NCBI GenBank assembly: GCA_022606425.2
Contig: JAHDVF020000236.1
Coordinates: 124,001 to 188,000, forward strand
Direction of reading: 5' to 3'
DNA from: Lepidostoma basale
Lineage: Eukaryota; Arthropoda; Insecta; Trichoptera; Lepidostomatidae
DNA: 64,000 nt
Part shown: in pieces, positions 24,200 through 36,473 of the stretch
Numbering within the stretch: the stretch's first letter is position 1
How the letters are laid out: the number at the start of each line of letters is the position of its first letter
Position numbers and translations under genes: made by a program
The notes under the pieces: model-generated
Database searches by the model: none
Told to the model about the DNA's origin: nothing
The model's input: only the letters and a program-made list of their open reading frames with translations

Positions 24200-27100
24200 C
24201 TGTAAAAACATACAGTGAGTTGGTAAAAAATGGATTGACATTAAAAAAAAAGTTTTTAGCACTGTCATGGGGCAAAAATTATACGAAAAATTTTCTCTAT
24301 ATCTTTTGTAATGTAAAATACATGATTTCAGACATGTTTATTAGGGTAATAAGAACAAAACACTATTAATTTAACTAACCTGAACTCTTCCAGGCTTGTC
24401 CACCGGAACAACGAGGTATCTACAGGGATCTCTGGCCATCTCTGTGAACGTTTCAGCCAACTGAATGAAGCTTGGCCGGTTCCCTGCGTCCAGCATCCAG
24501 CAGGAGACCATCAGTAAATAAATATCCAGGGTGCAGATTTTAGGTTGTGGAAGTTTAAGTCCGTTTTCTATGAGTTCGGGGACGTCCCTAGCAGAAATGT
24601 TCTCGTAAGGTCTTCCGCCGAATGTTAGTAGCTCCCAGATTGTCACCCCAAATGCCCAAACATCACTTTTGTGCGTAAAGATCCGGTGCTGAATGCATTC
24701 CAAAGCCAACCATTTGATGGGCATCTTTCCTCCAGCTGCTTTGTAAACATCTTCATTTATGTCCAAAAGTTTGGCCAAGCCGAAATCGGTGATCTTAACA
24801 CAGTTGGTAGTTTGTACTAAAACATTTCTAGCGGCCAGATCTCGGTGAACAAGGCGCTTCTCTTCCAAGTAAGCCATTCCACGGGCAATTTGTTGGCACC
24901 AGTTGAGTAAAGCCTTGGAGCCAATTTTATCACAGTTGTTCCTGACATAATCAAGCAAGCATCCAGAGGGCATGAGTTGAGTAATGAGCATCATTTCCGA
25001 GGTCATGCACACAGCCAGTAGCTTCAATAGGTTCGGATGTTCGACACTCGCCATAATGTAGGCCTCTTCCAAGAATTCCTTACTCGTGTTGACTCCTGTC
25101 TCATCCCTCAACACCTTGATAGCAACCGGAACCTTGACATTCTGTCCTTCTGGTACCCAAACTCCTTTGTAGACTTTTCCAAATGCGCCGTAACCGAGCA
25201 TTTCTCCTCTTCTCAGTTCAACCTCTTTGATGATAATCAATTTTGCGAGATTTGGTTTCACATTAGAAGGTCGCAACAGCTGGTTGTCTTCACATCCTGT
25301 CAAAGCTAAAGTTAATTTCATCTTTTCAGCTTCCTTCTTAGCAACAGATTTTTGGCGGCAAATGTAACCAATCAACACAATCAGCAACACTATGATAACA
25401 ATGCATGTCAATGCTCCAGCAAATATAGCCGACGTTTCCGCAGTCTCACTGAGGCGAAATGATCCGTTGGGCTCTGCAGAGCAATACTGTTCTAAGGAGA
25501 CATTATTGGAGAAAATTTTATGGTGTAAGTCGGGTGGACAGTTACTGGTACAATTGAACGCGGTTTTATTGTCAGTAGAAGGTTCTCCATTCACAAATAT
25601 TTTGAAATTTCGACATTTGTGGCAATGGGAAACATCGGGCCCGCTGCAGCCGTTACACTCGGAGTGACAGGGCACACAAATTCGGGTTGCTTCGTCAGCA
25701 TAGTCATCTCCTGGGCATTCATCTTCACATTGTTCTCCTCTTTTGAATTTGGTGCACTCTTGACACACTTGCTCGTGGAAACCATACCCCGAGCATTTCT
25801 TGCAACGGGGATGGCATTTTCTACAGATAGATTTCCCCGCTAATGGCTTGAGGGGTCCTTGTTCCTGTGGACCGACCCACTCGTAATAGTACCCATCAGG
25901 GCAGGACTCGTTCTTCTGCAGACACCTTTCTACGGTCACGTCGCTGTTGATAACCGCCTTCTCGCACGAGTTGCAACCGTCGAGGCCGATAGTGTTGTAA
26001 GGTCCCATGCAGCCATCGACGCAGTTCGGGTGACAGTGCAGACATTCCCCAGATTCGGCGAGGTATTTCGTGGTGGGGCAGTAGCGCACGCAGTAGGGGC
26101 CGTCACGAGCGTGCTTGCACTTGGTGCAGTCTTCCTTGCCCGGGCCCCTGCACTCGGAGGCGCATTCCTTGTGGCACGGCTCGCAAGTCTTGGCGCTGGC
26201 CTTGTACATTCTGGAATAAATACATTTGGCTCCATTATAAACATTTATCTACTTTTAATACCGAAGTCACGAAGAATGTATTATAATAATTTATCTCTTG
26301 AGATACAAAGCTGTTTCGAGATGCTCGGGACAGAGATGCCTACTCTCAAATGATAGTCAATGTCGGGGGGACCTGACATGACACCAAGAGAAGAAGAAAT
26401 TACAGTCTTCGGGTAAGATTACTGATTTTATTTAACTATTTAAAAAAAATACAAGGGGAATGAAATGAACCCATTATTTGAAGCCGAAATACAAATACAA
26501 CAATTAATGAATACGAATGTAAATATTTTATTATTATTATTAAAAGTTTTATTATAATTTATAGAAATGACATGTTTCGTCTTTTTACGGCATTACAAAT
26601 CTTAGAAAGGTGAAACATGTAATTCCAATAAACTATAATAAAACTTCTAGAAAATATATAATACGTTTTCATTCTTATTAATTATTAAATATAGAATTTT
26701 ACATTATTGTTCAAGGTACAATAAATAACATTAAACTTTATATACACGTGATAAAAATATGTCATTAAAATTACGTGTGAAGATACATCTGTTAACGCTG
26801 ACGAAAACATGTATTTTCACCCGTTCTGCGACTACTACTAGTCCAATAAACCGATATTAACCGCCCTACCGTAGGGTTATTTTCCGAGAAACGTGCAAAA
26901 AAAGCAGGTTTTTTATTAATGAAATTTAATTATATTGTATATTAATTTTATTTTTTTAAATTACGAAACGTCAAATACTCGGCACTTCGCCCGTCTCTTG
27001 TAAAACTATAATATTTATGAAGACTTGTACTCGAGTGTTGTTGGCACACGCGCGTATCCCTAACAGTTTGTACATTTTAGGTACATTACTTTTTCTCAAA

Positions 27101-30100
27101 CGCGTACGTAATACGGGATAGTGCAGAATGGTACAGTCACAGTGAACGTATCACGTACGTTCAAATAATGGTTAATACCCCTTCCGCAGACAACGCGATA
27201 AGAAAGGATCAATATATGAAAAAAATATATATTAATGTGAATATCTAACTAAAAATATCCCTAATAGGAGATTGCCGCGTCATATTTATTGCATAAGGTT
27301 TAATGAGTAATATAATAATTTGGTCCATACCCAGTGAAGGTGTCGCAGTTTTCGAGGCATCTGTCCCCAAACTGGTAGTTGCGGCAGGACAGACACTGGT
27401 CCGGGCCGGCGCCCCAGCATCCCTCGTTGGAGCACTGCGCGTCGCACACAAGACCCTCGGCCTCTGGCAGAACAAGGACAGGTTATGCACACGACATACA
27501 TAAAAACACAACTTGTGGCCGTTGCATTCGTCACATCATTTGTTAGAGGCGTACATGTACCAAGCAAAACATAAAACAAGCAGAATGAAACATCGCAGAA
27601 TTAAACTGAAAGTACAGTATATCAACACATGTATGCGTTTAAAATCAATCAGCGAAAGGCCTCAAAGATCGCACATCACAGAAGTGAACATAATATTATA
27701 AATACTTGTTCAAATAATGAAAATCGCTTTTTAAATAAATATAAATTATACGCATAGGAAAAATACTTGCAAAGTAAGATTATTCGTGAATAAATCTGTA
27801 CTTGAGAGCCATAAAATCTAAGTATTTTTTTTTAGAAATAATTTATGTACATAATATGTTTTCATCGATACAATTTTCAGCATATAATATTGTATATCCA
27901 CCCCACACAGTGTATAATATAGTAAGTAACCTAAGACAGACAATGCTTTGGACTCGCTTGAAACATGAAAATATAACATGACCATTAAAACTTATTTCGG
28001 CAAAGAAAGCATAAATTTAAGACATTATGGCTCTCGGGTACAGACACAAAATAAGCAATAGACGAGTGCGCAATTTATATAAAAAATAAGAGAAAAAAAA
28101 CGCAACCCTTTGCATAATCATTGAAAATTTGCTTTTATCGTTTTGAAAGTAACATACGAGTATATGGTGAAATATTAAAGTGTTCAATTTCTAACACGCG
28201 TCAAGTTTTCAGCTCGATTGAGGATTACACATTAATTTAACACTACTGAGACAATCTCCATAGTGATAATATAATAACAACTTAGAAAACATTATTTGCA
28301 AATGACATGAAAAAATGACGCAGCAAATATAGAAAAAAATACGCAACTCATTATTTTTCTACGAAAAAATAACGCATATGCTTGTGTTTTAGTAAATAAT
28401 AAAAAGTTCACTATATGTTCAAATTAAAACCTTTGTTCTAGCAGGTTGGCCAAACGAGCTAAAAAAATATTTTAATTCTAGTGATAATTACATATTATGA
28501 AATGCATTTCTGAAGTAGAGACATACTCAGTATTTTTGCTGTTTTGATAGAATGGATAAAGCTTGGTTTGCAACGTCGTAATATTGGAATTGTTTATAAA
28601 AATCACTTTATATTTAAGTTAAAATCTTTGTTCTTGAGATGGTTTGAAAATATCTATTACTTATTTGGGTTTTCGCAAAAATAACAATTACGACAATTAG
28701 CGAACCAATTGTTTCTTCTGTAATTACCAATATAGAATACTTAATACTGTTTTCTCTCTGTACAAAAGTGCATTTCAATAAGCTAGAAAATTAAATTTAA
28801 GATATCACACTTTTAGGAAAGAACCTTATTCCATATTATAATAGTGTGATGCCTTAAATGTGATTGGGTATTAACTTACTGCATTCTTTTTCGTCTTTGT
28901 TGTTTTGCAATAGGGATGCGTGCTCGGTGGACCTTTTGATTTTCTTCCAAGCGATGTCTTGAGCGTAACATAGGTTCTTGTTCTCTAGAATCACCACAGC
29001 CCCAGAGTTTATTTTCTTTAGAGATTTAAGTTCGAGCGACTTCAGGGCGGTTTTAACAATATACATGGATGCGAAAAAGTTTTCCATCAACTGCCGTCCT
29101 CCGATAACCTCGAGATTACGGAAGTACGACAGATTGGTGAATTTGTCGTGATACCCCTGAATGTTTATATAGCCGGTCACTTCTTTCAGAGTACTGAACA
29201 CTTCCAACTTGTCCGGGTGCATTTTGGGGTATCGAGGGCCGAACGAGAAGTTGGCGTACACTTGTTGAAAACCTTTGAACGATTGTTCGAGAATTTCGAG
29301 GGAGCCATCAATGATAGTGCAGTCTTTGAAATCTTCGATGTTACCGAAGTGCACCGACTTGACTCCGGGACAGGTCTTGGGGCAAGGCCCGTCGCACGGC
29401 ACGCACTCGCCGTTCACCGCGGTCTTCTTTGGCGGGCAGCTGCGCACGCAGGCGCCGTTGTCCTTGAGGAGGTGCTCGGGGCAGCTACGCACGCACGTGG
29501 CCCCGTAGGCGTACTTCCCGTTGGGGTTGGTTTCCCACGAATAGGACGTGGGGTTGTAGCGCTGCATGGGCGGACACTCTTGCGTGCAGAGACCGTCGTC
29601 ATAGAAGTTGCGGCAGGCGAGGCAGTCACTTTGCTTGGGGCCGGTGCAACCGCCAGCGCAGAACAGGTGGCAGCACTCGCGAGGGTTGGGTCCAAAGCAG
29701 CGGCCCTGCCAGCACTGCGGGCTGCAGTTGTTCTTGGAGAACTTCTGGCAGTTCTCCGGACCGTCGCCCCAGCAGCCGGCGGTGCAGCTGTCGTCGCAGG
29801 GCGGGCACTCGCGTTCGGGGGACGTGAAGTTGTACACGTAGACGTACTCCGCCCGGGGCCCGGTGATGATCTCGTCCCAGCTGATGGTCTTCACGTGGCA
29901 CAGGTTGTAGTTGTTGTAGATGCCCACGCTGCCGCTCAGCACGTCCCGCAGGGCGGGGAGCTCCAGAGAGTTGGCGGTACACAGGGTCACCATCAGAGCG
30001 AACTCCTCATCGCGGACATTTATCTTGAAGAGAGTGCGCCCTCTGATGATCTGCAGGCGGGGCAGGACGATGCGGCGGATGTTGACGTGGGAGATGAGCA

Positions 30101-33100
30101 CGTAGCCCGTGACCTCGCGGATGTACTGCAGGAAGGACAGGTCCTGGGTCTCGTTGCTCAGCCAGGTGAGCTCCAGGTTGCCGTCCACGTACGTGCAGTT
30201 GGTGAAGCGGTCCCGCAGGTTGCGGTAGTGGTGCTCGCGGTTGGACGGCACGGACATGCGCCCGTTGGTGCCGATGCATACTGGAAACAAAACAACAGCC
30301 CATTAGTACCTCCTACTCCTTCGTGACAGTGGATTATCATAACCAATTTATATTTATACACATGCAGATTTCTTAACCGAAGCAGTCAGATGATTTCATT
30401 TCTACCCGAATAATTTATATAATTATTTGTACTATCGAACATCAGCGCGATTCATCTTTCAAGTGTTTTCTTCTTTTCGCTTTTAGAAAATGGGTAATGG
30501 GTAATTTTTTTATTATTTAAAAACTGGTGAAAGTGAGTAACGAATAGATAGACGCATATTACATATTAACGTTAAGTTTTCATAAATATACATATTATAT
30601 TTCTCCACATTTTTACATGAAACTGATTTCTGATTTATTCAGTCGGCAAATATGTGATTGCTTGTTCCGATTAAGAGAAGCCGAGAGATGCGCGATGCTG
30701 GAGGGCCCGGCGACATGAAGGGTGGAGGAAAAAATGTATTCACTTGTTCCCGCCATTGCCGAGCGACCGCCAAACCCGTTCCGGTCATCAATGGCAGGCG
30801 AGATGCCGCGTGATGGCCGGCTGCCCATCGCGCCGGGAGACGATTCTGGATTTCAAGCAGCATTACAATATTCTCACGTCGAGTTACTATGTATTGTACA
30901 CAGAGAAAAAACTTCAAAATCAAACTCGCAGATTTGAAATTAATATCGATTAATTTGAAATCTTTATTTTGAACTAGCTGTACCCGGCCACGCGTTGCTA
31001 TGGCTCAGTCTATTTAAATTGAAAAGAGCACACATAAATAATACGTTAAATTTCACAATACTTGTGAGTATACTAAAAATAATCTCCTAGGCAAAAGTTT
31101 TACCTTCCTCAGTGAACCAAGGTTTTGGTTGTTCAAATAAAATATATATTTGTTTTCAAGGTATTTTATTTTAAAATTTAAATGTAATTTTCACAACATT
31201 CAAAAATTCTTAAACCTTCACCGTAGTAATATTAATGAAAAGTGAAAATATCACCAAGATCTGTCAATTGGTTGCTAAGTCCATTGAGTTCAAAGAATAG
31301 AATAAGAAGAGGATCCTTCATTTTTATATTATAAATATACCATACCATATACATATAGATATTATTATTTAAAATCACAAAAATGGGCTTGTGTTTTAAT
31401 ATCAAAACCAAATTGTTGTGTCTAAAAAGAAAAATCATTTATATATTGTTTACAACTACAATAAGTTATGCAAAATTGCCGTAATTTGTTACTTGTTGCA
31501 TTGTTTAGTTTAGTTAGTTTAAATAAGTATATTACTGGCTCTAATAATGTGTAGAAGAGACACTCATTTCATAAATAGTGGGGTATCAATAATGAGAGCC
31601 CTCTCACGATACTCCCATATTTAATCGAAATAATAAAATAAAAAATAAACGAAATGTAGTAAGATTGGGGAAATCGTGGCGCGAATAAATAAATCAAAAT
31701 TTGAACTCTCGAATATGTTAGATATTAGACTGTGGAGTTAAATCTTTTATAATTACGCTTGATGTGATGGTTCATTGATAATTATAAAAATATTAAAAAG
31801 TTACATTTAATATCCCAGTCACAACATGATTACATAATTAGAAGAGTATGAAGAGAGAATGGTTCACCTTGCAAGAACATGTGCAGGCGATGGAAGTTAT
31901 TAATATCATGGCTTATAATACTTATTGAGATTATTTTTTGTACATAATGAGCAAGCTAAAACATTGTACTAAAACAACTGTCAATTTGGCAGGTTCAACA
32001 TTCAAGTTAAAAAATATTAATTTTATTTATGGGCTTTCTAATTAAATGAGTATTTAAAGCAAGTCACAATTTTTCTGATTTTTTTTGCCACATCAATACA
32101 ATGCAAGGCGAAATGAGTAACCAATGAAAACACACTACGAGAATTTATTCAGATGTATCTTTTATATAATGAACAATTTAGTTAAACAATAATTGTTATC
32201 TCTATAAGGAAATAATGTAAAAAGTACATTATTAAAATAACAATTATCAAAACATTACAAAATAACAAAAGAATTCTCAAAACATTATATAATATCATAC
32301 AATATGGATACCAGCCTTCGAATATAATACATGGGAACTCCTAATTGAATGTACTCTTACAAGGAGCAAGCTTGTCATTAAGAATAAAAATAAATATACC
32401 TTATATGGGCATTGAGAAAAAATATTGGTGCATGTAAATAAATATATCATTCTCTGGGGTCAAAAATTATATGAATTTTTAAATTATTAAGACACTTTGA
32501 TGTCATATTATATTTATGATGATATCGTTCCCAAAAACTCAACAAAGCTTCTTGGTGTTTATCTTGAAGCAAATCTGTCTCTAAAATCTCAAATTAATAA
32601 CACGGTCAGCGCTAGTTTCTTCCACCTAAGACGATTAAAATCCGTCAAAAGGAGTATTCCCCATGACACTTTCAAAACTCTTGTAAATTCCTTCGTTGTG
32701 TCACGACTTGATTATTGTAATGGAATTTATGCAAACATTCCAAAACAACAAATAAACAAACTTCAATCTGCGTTCAATGCAGCATCAAGGCTCATTAAAG
32801 GCATTCCAAAAAAGTCACATATAACACAACATCTCAAAGAACTTCACTGGCTTAAAAGTCCAGAAAGAATCCAGTATAAACTCTGCTGGACAGTCTTCAA
32901 AGCGCTACATGGAATGGCGCCAAGTTATATATCTGAACTCTGTATAACGGACAGCCTAAATTCACGGAAATCCACACTTCGCTCGGCAAACTCCTCAGCA
33001 ATAGGAAGATTAGTTGAGCCGAAGCGTTGCCCCAGTACAAATTTCGGGGATCGAGCGTTCGCGGTAGCCGGTCCATCAGCTTGGAACAATCTCCCTTCAC

Positions 33101-36100
33101 ACCTTAGATGCATAAATGATCCGACAGATTTCAGATCTAAATTGAAAACCCATCTTTTTCATATTTCATACCCAATTTAAACATTTATACTTTGTTCTAC
33201 TATACTTTTAAACCGATCGTTTTTTAAGCGGTCACATTTAGATTTTTAGATTTAAAACACGTCTTAATGCGCCCTTGAGGTGATTACATCACAAAAACGG
33301 CGCTTTAAAAGTTAGCATATTATTATTATTATTATTATTATGTTCAAAGACATTTTTTTTTAATTTAATTAATTCCTATATTAAAAATCACAATTATTAC
33401 TGAACAAATATTACATGTCAAAAAATATTAAAATAACGTATCATGACTCTTAATAATATGTTTTAATTCTCATAACTTTAAATAGGACAGTTAGAATTTT
33501 AATTCTTAATCTATGTATTATAGACTGCAAAATGTAAATTTGAAAAGTGAATATAATGCGAACAAAATAATAATAGGTTCATTAAGATGGTTTGGAGTGG
33601 AGCGGTAAATATAGGAATACAGAGGAAAAATGTGGCCCGATCAAATCAATCAAATATAAAATTTTAACAAGAGAAATCGACGTACGTAGTACGTCAGGAA
33701 ATAACTGCGGTGGTTCATTCTTTCAGTCTACTTCTTCCGGGAGACGGCGTGGTGTTTAGTTCATTTAGAATTCATAAGTATTAAAATACATATTTTTTCC
33801 ACCTATGTGAGTTTATCTTGTAACGCTTTTTACATATTTGTGATATTTATTTTAATACGGCTGTTAGAATTTTAATTCTTTATCTATATATTACATATAG
33901 ACTGCAAAATGCAAATTTTAAAAATACTGCGAACAAATTAATGAAATGTTCATTAAGATGGTTTGGAGTGGAGCAAGAAATAGACGAATACAGAGGAAAA
34001 ATGTAAATGTAAATAAATAAATATATAAAATATTGGTGGCGATGAGGTTCGCAACCTATCACACCGCGTCTCCCGCGGGGCGAAGAGAGAAGGATGAAGT
34101 GCCGCATCAGTAAAAGTGTGACAGTTCATTCTTTCTGCCTACCCTTTCGGGGAAACGGCGTGATGGTTAGTTAGTTAGTTTATAAAATCAATAAATATTT
34201 GTGATAGTATATCACTGAAAGACTATAAAAACCTTAATAGAAAACGATAAGATTTATGTAAGTGGAAAGAAACGTTTTGTGCCTTAAGAAGTCTGAATTA
34301 TGGAATTCTAGAGTATTTATTGACTTTTGAACAATGACGTAAAACTCAATTTTAAATGATTATTATGATAATACATAATTAATACATTTATTAATGCCTT
34401 AGCAAGGCGAAACATGTCATTCCCATAAAATATTATAAAACTTCAAAATTATTTCCCGTGTTAATATGGTAAGATTATCTGCAAATTTGTATAAGCAAGT
34501 TAACATAATATCTAAAAAAAGTTACAGTTGCTGGAAACACGGAATAAAATAATTAAATATTTGTTTTATTGTTTACATTTCTAAAACAATGAATTATTCA
34601 TGATAATTTATTGACACGGAATTGTAAATTATTGAACGCACATGTTTTTAAAACTCCAAAATGAATTGGTAATTTACAATTCAACCGAAAACGAAATATA
34701 ATTTAACATAATCACGATGGTGCGCAGGCGCAGGCGGCATTTCGACATTATTTCCTCATCACAAACCTCTGCTCGCTGTCTGCCCACCTTTGTGCCGTAT
34801 AGCAGGCTTTTGTTGTGCCCGGAGTTTTGTTAAGAGGAATGCGTTTGGTCGGAGGAGACAAAAACCTTACAAACTCGAAGCCTCTAGGCCCAAATACACA
34901 AGGTATCTAAGTAGCTATCCGCGCGTTTAGACTATTTAACCGCCGTTTTTGTAGCACCACACCGGCCTTTTAATTTATTTTCGATCGAGAATCGGACCGT
35001 TCCTGCTTCGAAACTATTTTATTACATAATCACGTCTTTATCACGAGTAGCTAATGCAAGCCGTTATATGCTAAAAACAAAACAATCTCGATACGTTTTG
35101 TTTTGTTATACAGAGCAAACGATAAGTGGTATTGGAGATTGGCAAACACGTCGTGATTTGGAATCATTCTTATTTCAAATACAGTTTATGTAACAACCCG
35201 AATCACGTATATTAATTGGGAATTGAATACAGACAATCCCGCTTTCGTTACTTCGAGTATTCGGAATTTCAAGACGCACTGGAAGCAACGCGTGAGGGTA
35301 AAATGCTCCTATCGAGCGTAAGAGGAATGTCTAATCCATACAATTCTTGTATGCATCTTAAATTACAAAATATTACACATTTTTTTTGTTAAAATGTGTG
35401 ATCTAATAAACAAATGAGATTATTATTATTAGACAAATAATTTAGTATTTCAACCTTTCGATAAACCCCTAGCAAACCGAATCATCTCTCCAGTAAAAAA
35501 AAAAGATTGATGCTTCTAGAAAACGTACGTTTTAAATATTTACCCAGGCCAGCCCGCGATTGACATCACAACATAATTTCATACATAAAAGTCAAAGTAA
35601 TATTATCAATCAATAAAAACACAAGTTTTATTAAAAAACTATTTTTAATTAAAATTTTGATGGGGCAAGGAAAGTGCTTTTTATTGTGTTGTTATAATAA
35701 CACGGTGCCCCCGGAAACGATGCAAAGTCGGCCAAATCTTCCACCATAATGACAAGAGAAAAATTTGAGATAATTACATTTTAAGGGGCCCCCCTACAAA
35801 CAACAAACAAAATAAAAACCATCACGCCGTTTCCCCGCAGGGGTAGGCAGAGAGAATGGACCGCCACACTACTCTATCCTGGCACACCTCTCTAGATTCC
35901 TCCACATTCATACATCGAGTCATACACGCACGTCGATTCTTCCGGCTTCTGACATGACCAAAAGTTGCCATTGATACGAAGAATATAAAAACGAAATAGT
36001 AAAATAAATAAATATGATGAGCCCTAATGATTTTACTGAAATCTCTTGATGGCAGTTAATTTTAAACAATAATAAAAAAACGATGTTTTTTAATTTCCAC

Positions 36101-36473
36101 TTTTGTCTAAAGACAAGAAATAAATTTCGATGACTTATAAAGCTGCAAAAGACAAAAGTGGATTTAGTTATTCAAACATTGTTTTATTTGATTATTATGA
36201 TATAGCCCTTTTTGTAAAGGGCGCGAAATGATTTTAAGATGTTTCAATTAATATGTGCTAATAAAAATAAACACATCTGAATCCTAGAGATTTAACCGCT
36301 TCTCTCCGGTGACCAGGCTAGAGAAAGGCCGGAGATTGAGCAAACTTACTTTTGCCCTTGGCAAAATCTGGCGCCGGCTTGGGGCTGTGGTGATGATGAT
36401 GAGCGCCTCGCGCCTCCGTGGCGCAGGCCAGCGCGAGCAGCAGCACGCAGCCCAGACACACTTGGACCAGCAT
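23342..36473 (-). CDS. Egfr: epidermal growth factor receptor (complete coding region, 5 exons)
   Basis: Exons 36350-36473, 28880-30280, 27331-27463, 24380-26210 and 23342-24199 join in phases 1, 1, 2 and 0 to give 1448 residues, close to insect EGFRs. Order: signal peptide; receptor L domain 1 (about 76-193); furin-like domain with the dimerisation arm (about 277-308); L domain 2 (about 362-488); a second cysteine-rich part extended as in insects (to about 790); one membrane helix (814-837); kinase domain (about 885-1143); tyrosine-bearing tail. Kinase landmarks: GYGAFG loop 892-897, VAIK Lys 918, HRD Asp 1010, DFG Asp 1028. It is a plasma-membrane receptor for EGF-like ligands feeding Ras/MAPK. 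All catalytic residues are intact. No second ErbB-type gene is present. Introns are 6069, 1416, 1120 and 180 bases. Confidence 0.97.
24380..26210 (-). CDS. Egfr: Egfr coding exon 4 (CRD2, TM, kinase)
   Basis: The acceptor is TTATTCCAG|A and the donor TTCAG|GTTAGT. It encodes the rest of the cysteine-rich ectodomain including the extra insect repeats, the membrane helix ([20 protein letters not shown]), a basic juxtamembrane stretch and the complete kinase. [11 protein letters not shown] after the kinase is ErbB-typical. Confidence 0.97.
26300..26398 (+). mobile_element. LINE 3' end, GAA-tailed family
   Basis: Plus strand reads [25 protein letters not shown], then GAAGAAGAA. It lies inside Egfr intron 3, opposite in orientation to the gene. 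Paralogous to 54540-54745 and 61465-61600. Confidence 0.75.
26541..26650. mobile_element. foldback element with GAAACATGT cores
   Basis: Arms 26541-26585 and 26605-26650 share AAGTTTTATTATA and ATGTTTCG/TGAAACATG in inverted order. Single arms of the same family occur at about 34395-34445 and 52785-52835. Confidence 0.65.
27331..27463 (-). CDS. Egfr: Egfr coding exon 3
   Basis: The acceptor is TTCTGCCAG|AGGCC and the donor CTGG|GTATGG, a weak one. It encodes [18 protein letters not shown], then [16 protein letters not shown], the start of the second cysteine-rich domain ([13 protein letters not shown] is diagnostic of EGFR). Phase 1 to 2. The frame is missed by ORF length filters because the exon is 133 bases. 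Confidence 0.94.
27464..28879 (-). other. Egfr intron 2
   Basis: AT-rich; I recognise no repeat or exon in it. Confidence 0.6.
28880..30280 (-). CDS. Egfr: Egfr coding exon 2 (L1, furin-like, L2)
   Basis: The acceptor is TTTCCAG|TATGCATC and the donor TGCA|GTAAGT. It encodes 467 residues: [13 protein letters not shown] at the L1 start, a first cysteine-rich domain whose dimerisation arm carries [22 protein letters not shown], and L2 ending near CYAQDIAW. The 5' two thirds (29350-30280) are strongly GC-rich while the rest is AT-rich like the surroundings. This creates long antisense ORFs that are not genes. Confidence 0.96.
30655..30860. promoter_or_regulatory. GC-rich, non-repetitive block in Egfr intron 1
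   Basis: High-complexity, GC-rich sequence within AT-rich intron; open frames on both strands encode nothing recognisable and lack a signal-peptide pattern. Enhancer or alternative 5' exon are both possible. Confidence 0.3.
32497..33345 (+). mobile_element. CR1/L2-type LINE, 3' fragment with 227-codon RT C-terminus
   Basis: The open frame 32497-33180 encodes the thumb/C-terminal part of a non-LTR reverse transcriptase: [71 protein letters not shown] and LKTHLF before the stop. The 3' UTR ends in CGGCGCTTTAAAAGTTAGC and (ATT)n. The catalytic YADD region is missing (5' truncation), so it is dead, but the frame is uninterrupted, suggesting recent insertion. Related copies: 52178-52527 and 62752-62950. 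Confidence 0.9.
33486..34180 (+). repeat. tandemly duplicated LINE family A tail
   Basis: Two units of about 370 bases (33486-33768 and 33860-34180) share the non-LINE lead-in (GTTAGAATTTTAATTCTT, AGACTGCAAAATG) as well as the LINE tail. The duplication therefore happened after LINE insertion. Ends at (GTTA)n. Confidence 0.75.
34715..35030. promoter_or_regulatory. GC-rich block with NRF1-like repeat in Egfr intron 1
   Basis: Contains TGCGCAGGCGCAGG at 34721-34734 (NRF1/ewg-like half-sites) and a GGAATG (TEAD/Scalloped-like) near 34836. It is not related to the repeats in this window. Regulatory role inferred only. Confidence 0.3.
35818..35959 (-). mobile_element. LINE family A 3' end
   Basis: Reverse complement of the family A terminus (CATCACGCCGT, GGGTAGGCAGA, ACGCACGTCGATTCTTC). 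Truncated. Confidence 0.75.
36350..36473 (-). CDS. Egfr: Egfr coding exon 1 (signal peptide)
   Basis: 41 codons plus one base. A hydrophobic core [12 protein letters not shown] forms the signal peptide, followed by ARGA, a run of five His and [12 protein letters not shown]. The donor is AAAA|GTAAGT. The leftover A plus TA of the next exon gives Ile, so GK-I-CIGTNG matches the EGFR L1 start. The ATG was chosen because TGA stands in frame four codons upstream and A is at -3. Too short to appear as a long ORF, and overlapped by an out-of-frame uORF. Confidence 0.92.

Larger units (their letters stand above)
30281..36349 (-). other. Egfr intron 1
   Basis: 6.1 kb. It holds the GC-rich block 30655-30860, a probable dispersed-repeat scrap at 30975-31030, a CR1/L2-type LINE (32497-33345), duplicated family A tails (33486-34180), a GC-rich block (34715-35030) and a minus-strand family A tail (35818-35959). 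Confidence 0.85.

Noticed and set aside
25859..26353. 164-codon plus-strand ORF
   Set aside because: Antisense shadow of the Egfr cysteine-rich region.
29148..30326. 392-codon plus-strand ORF antisense to Egfr exon 2
   Set aside because: Composition follows from the GC-rich codons of Egfr on the other strand; Ala/Val/Gly-rich, no domain, no splice or poly(A) context.
30975..31030. TAGCTGTACCCGGCCACGCG segment as a named repeat
   Set aside because: It looks like a dispersed arthropod repeat end I have seen, but there is no second copy here and I cannot name the family.
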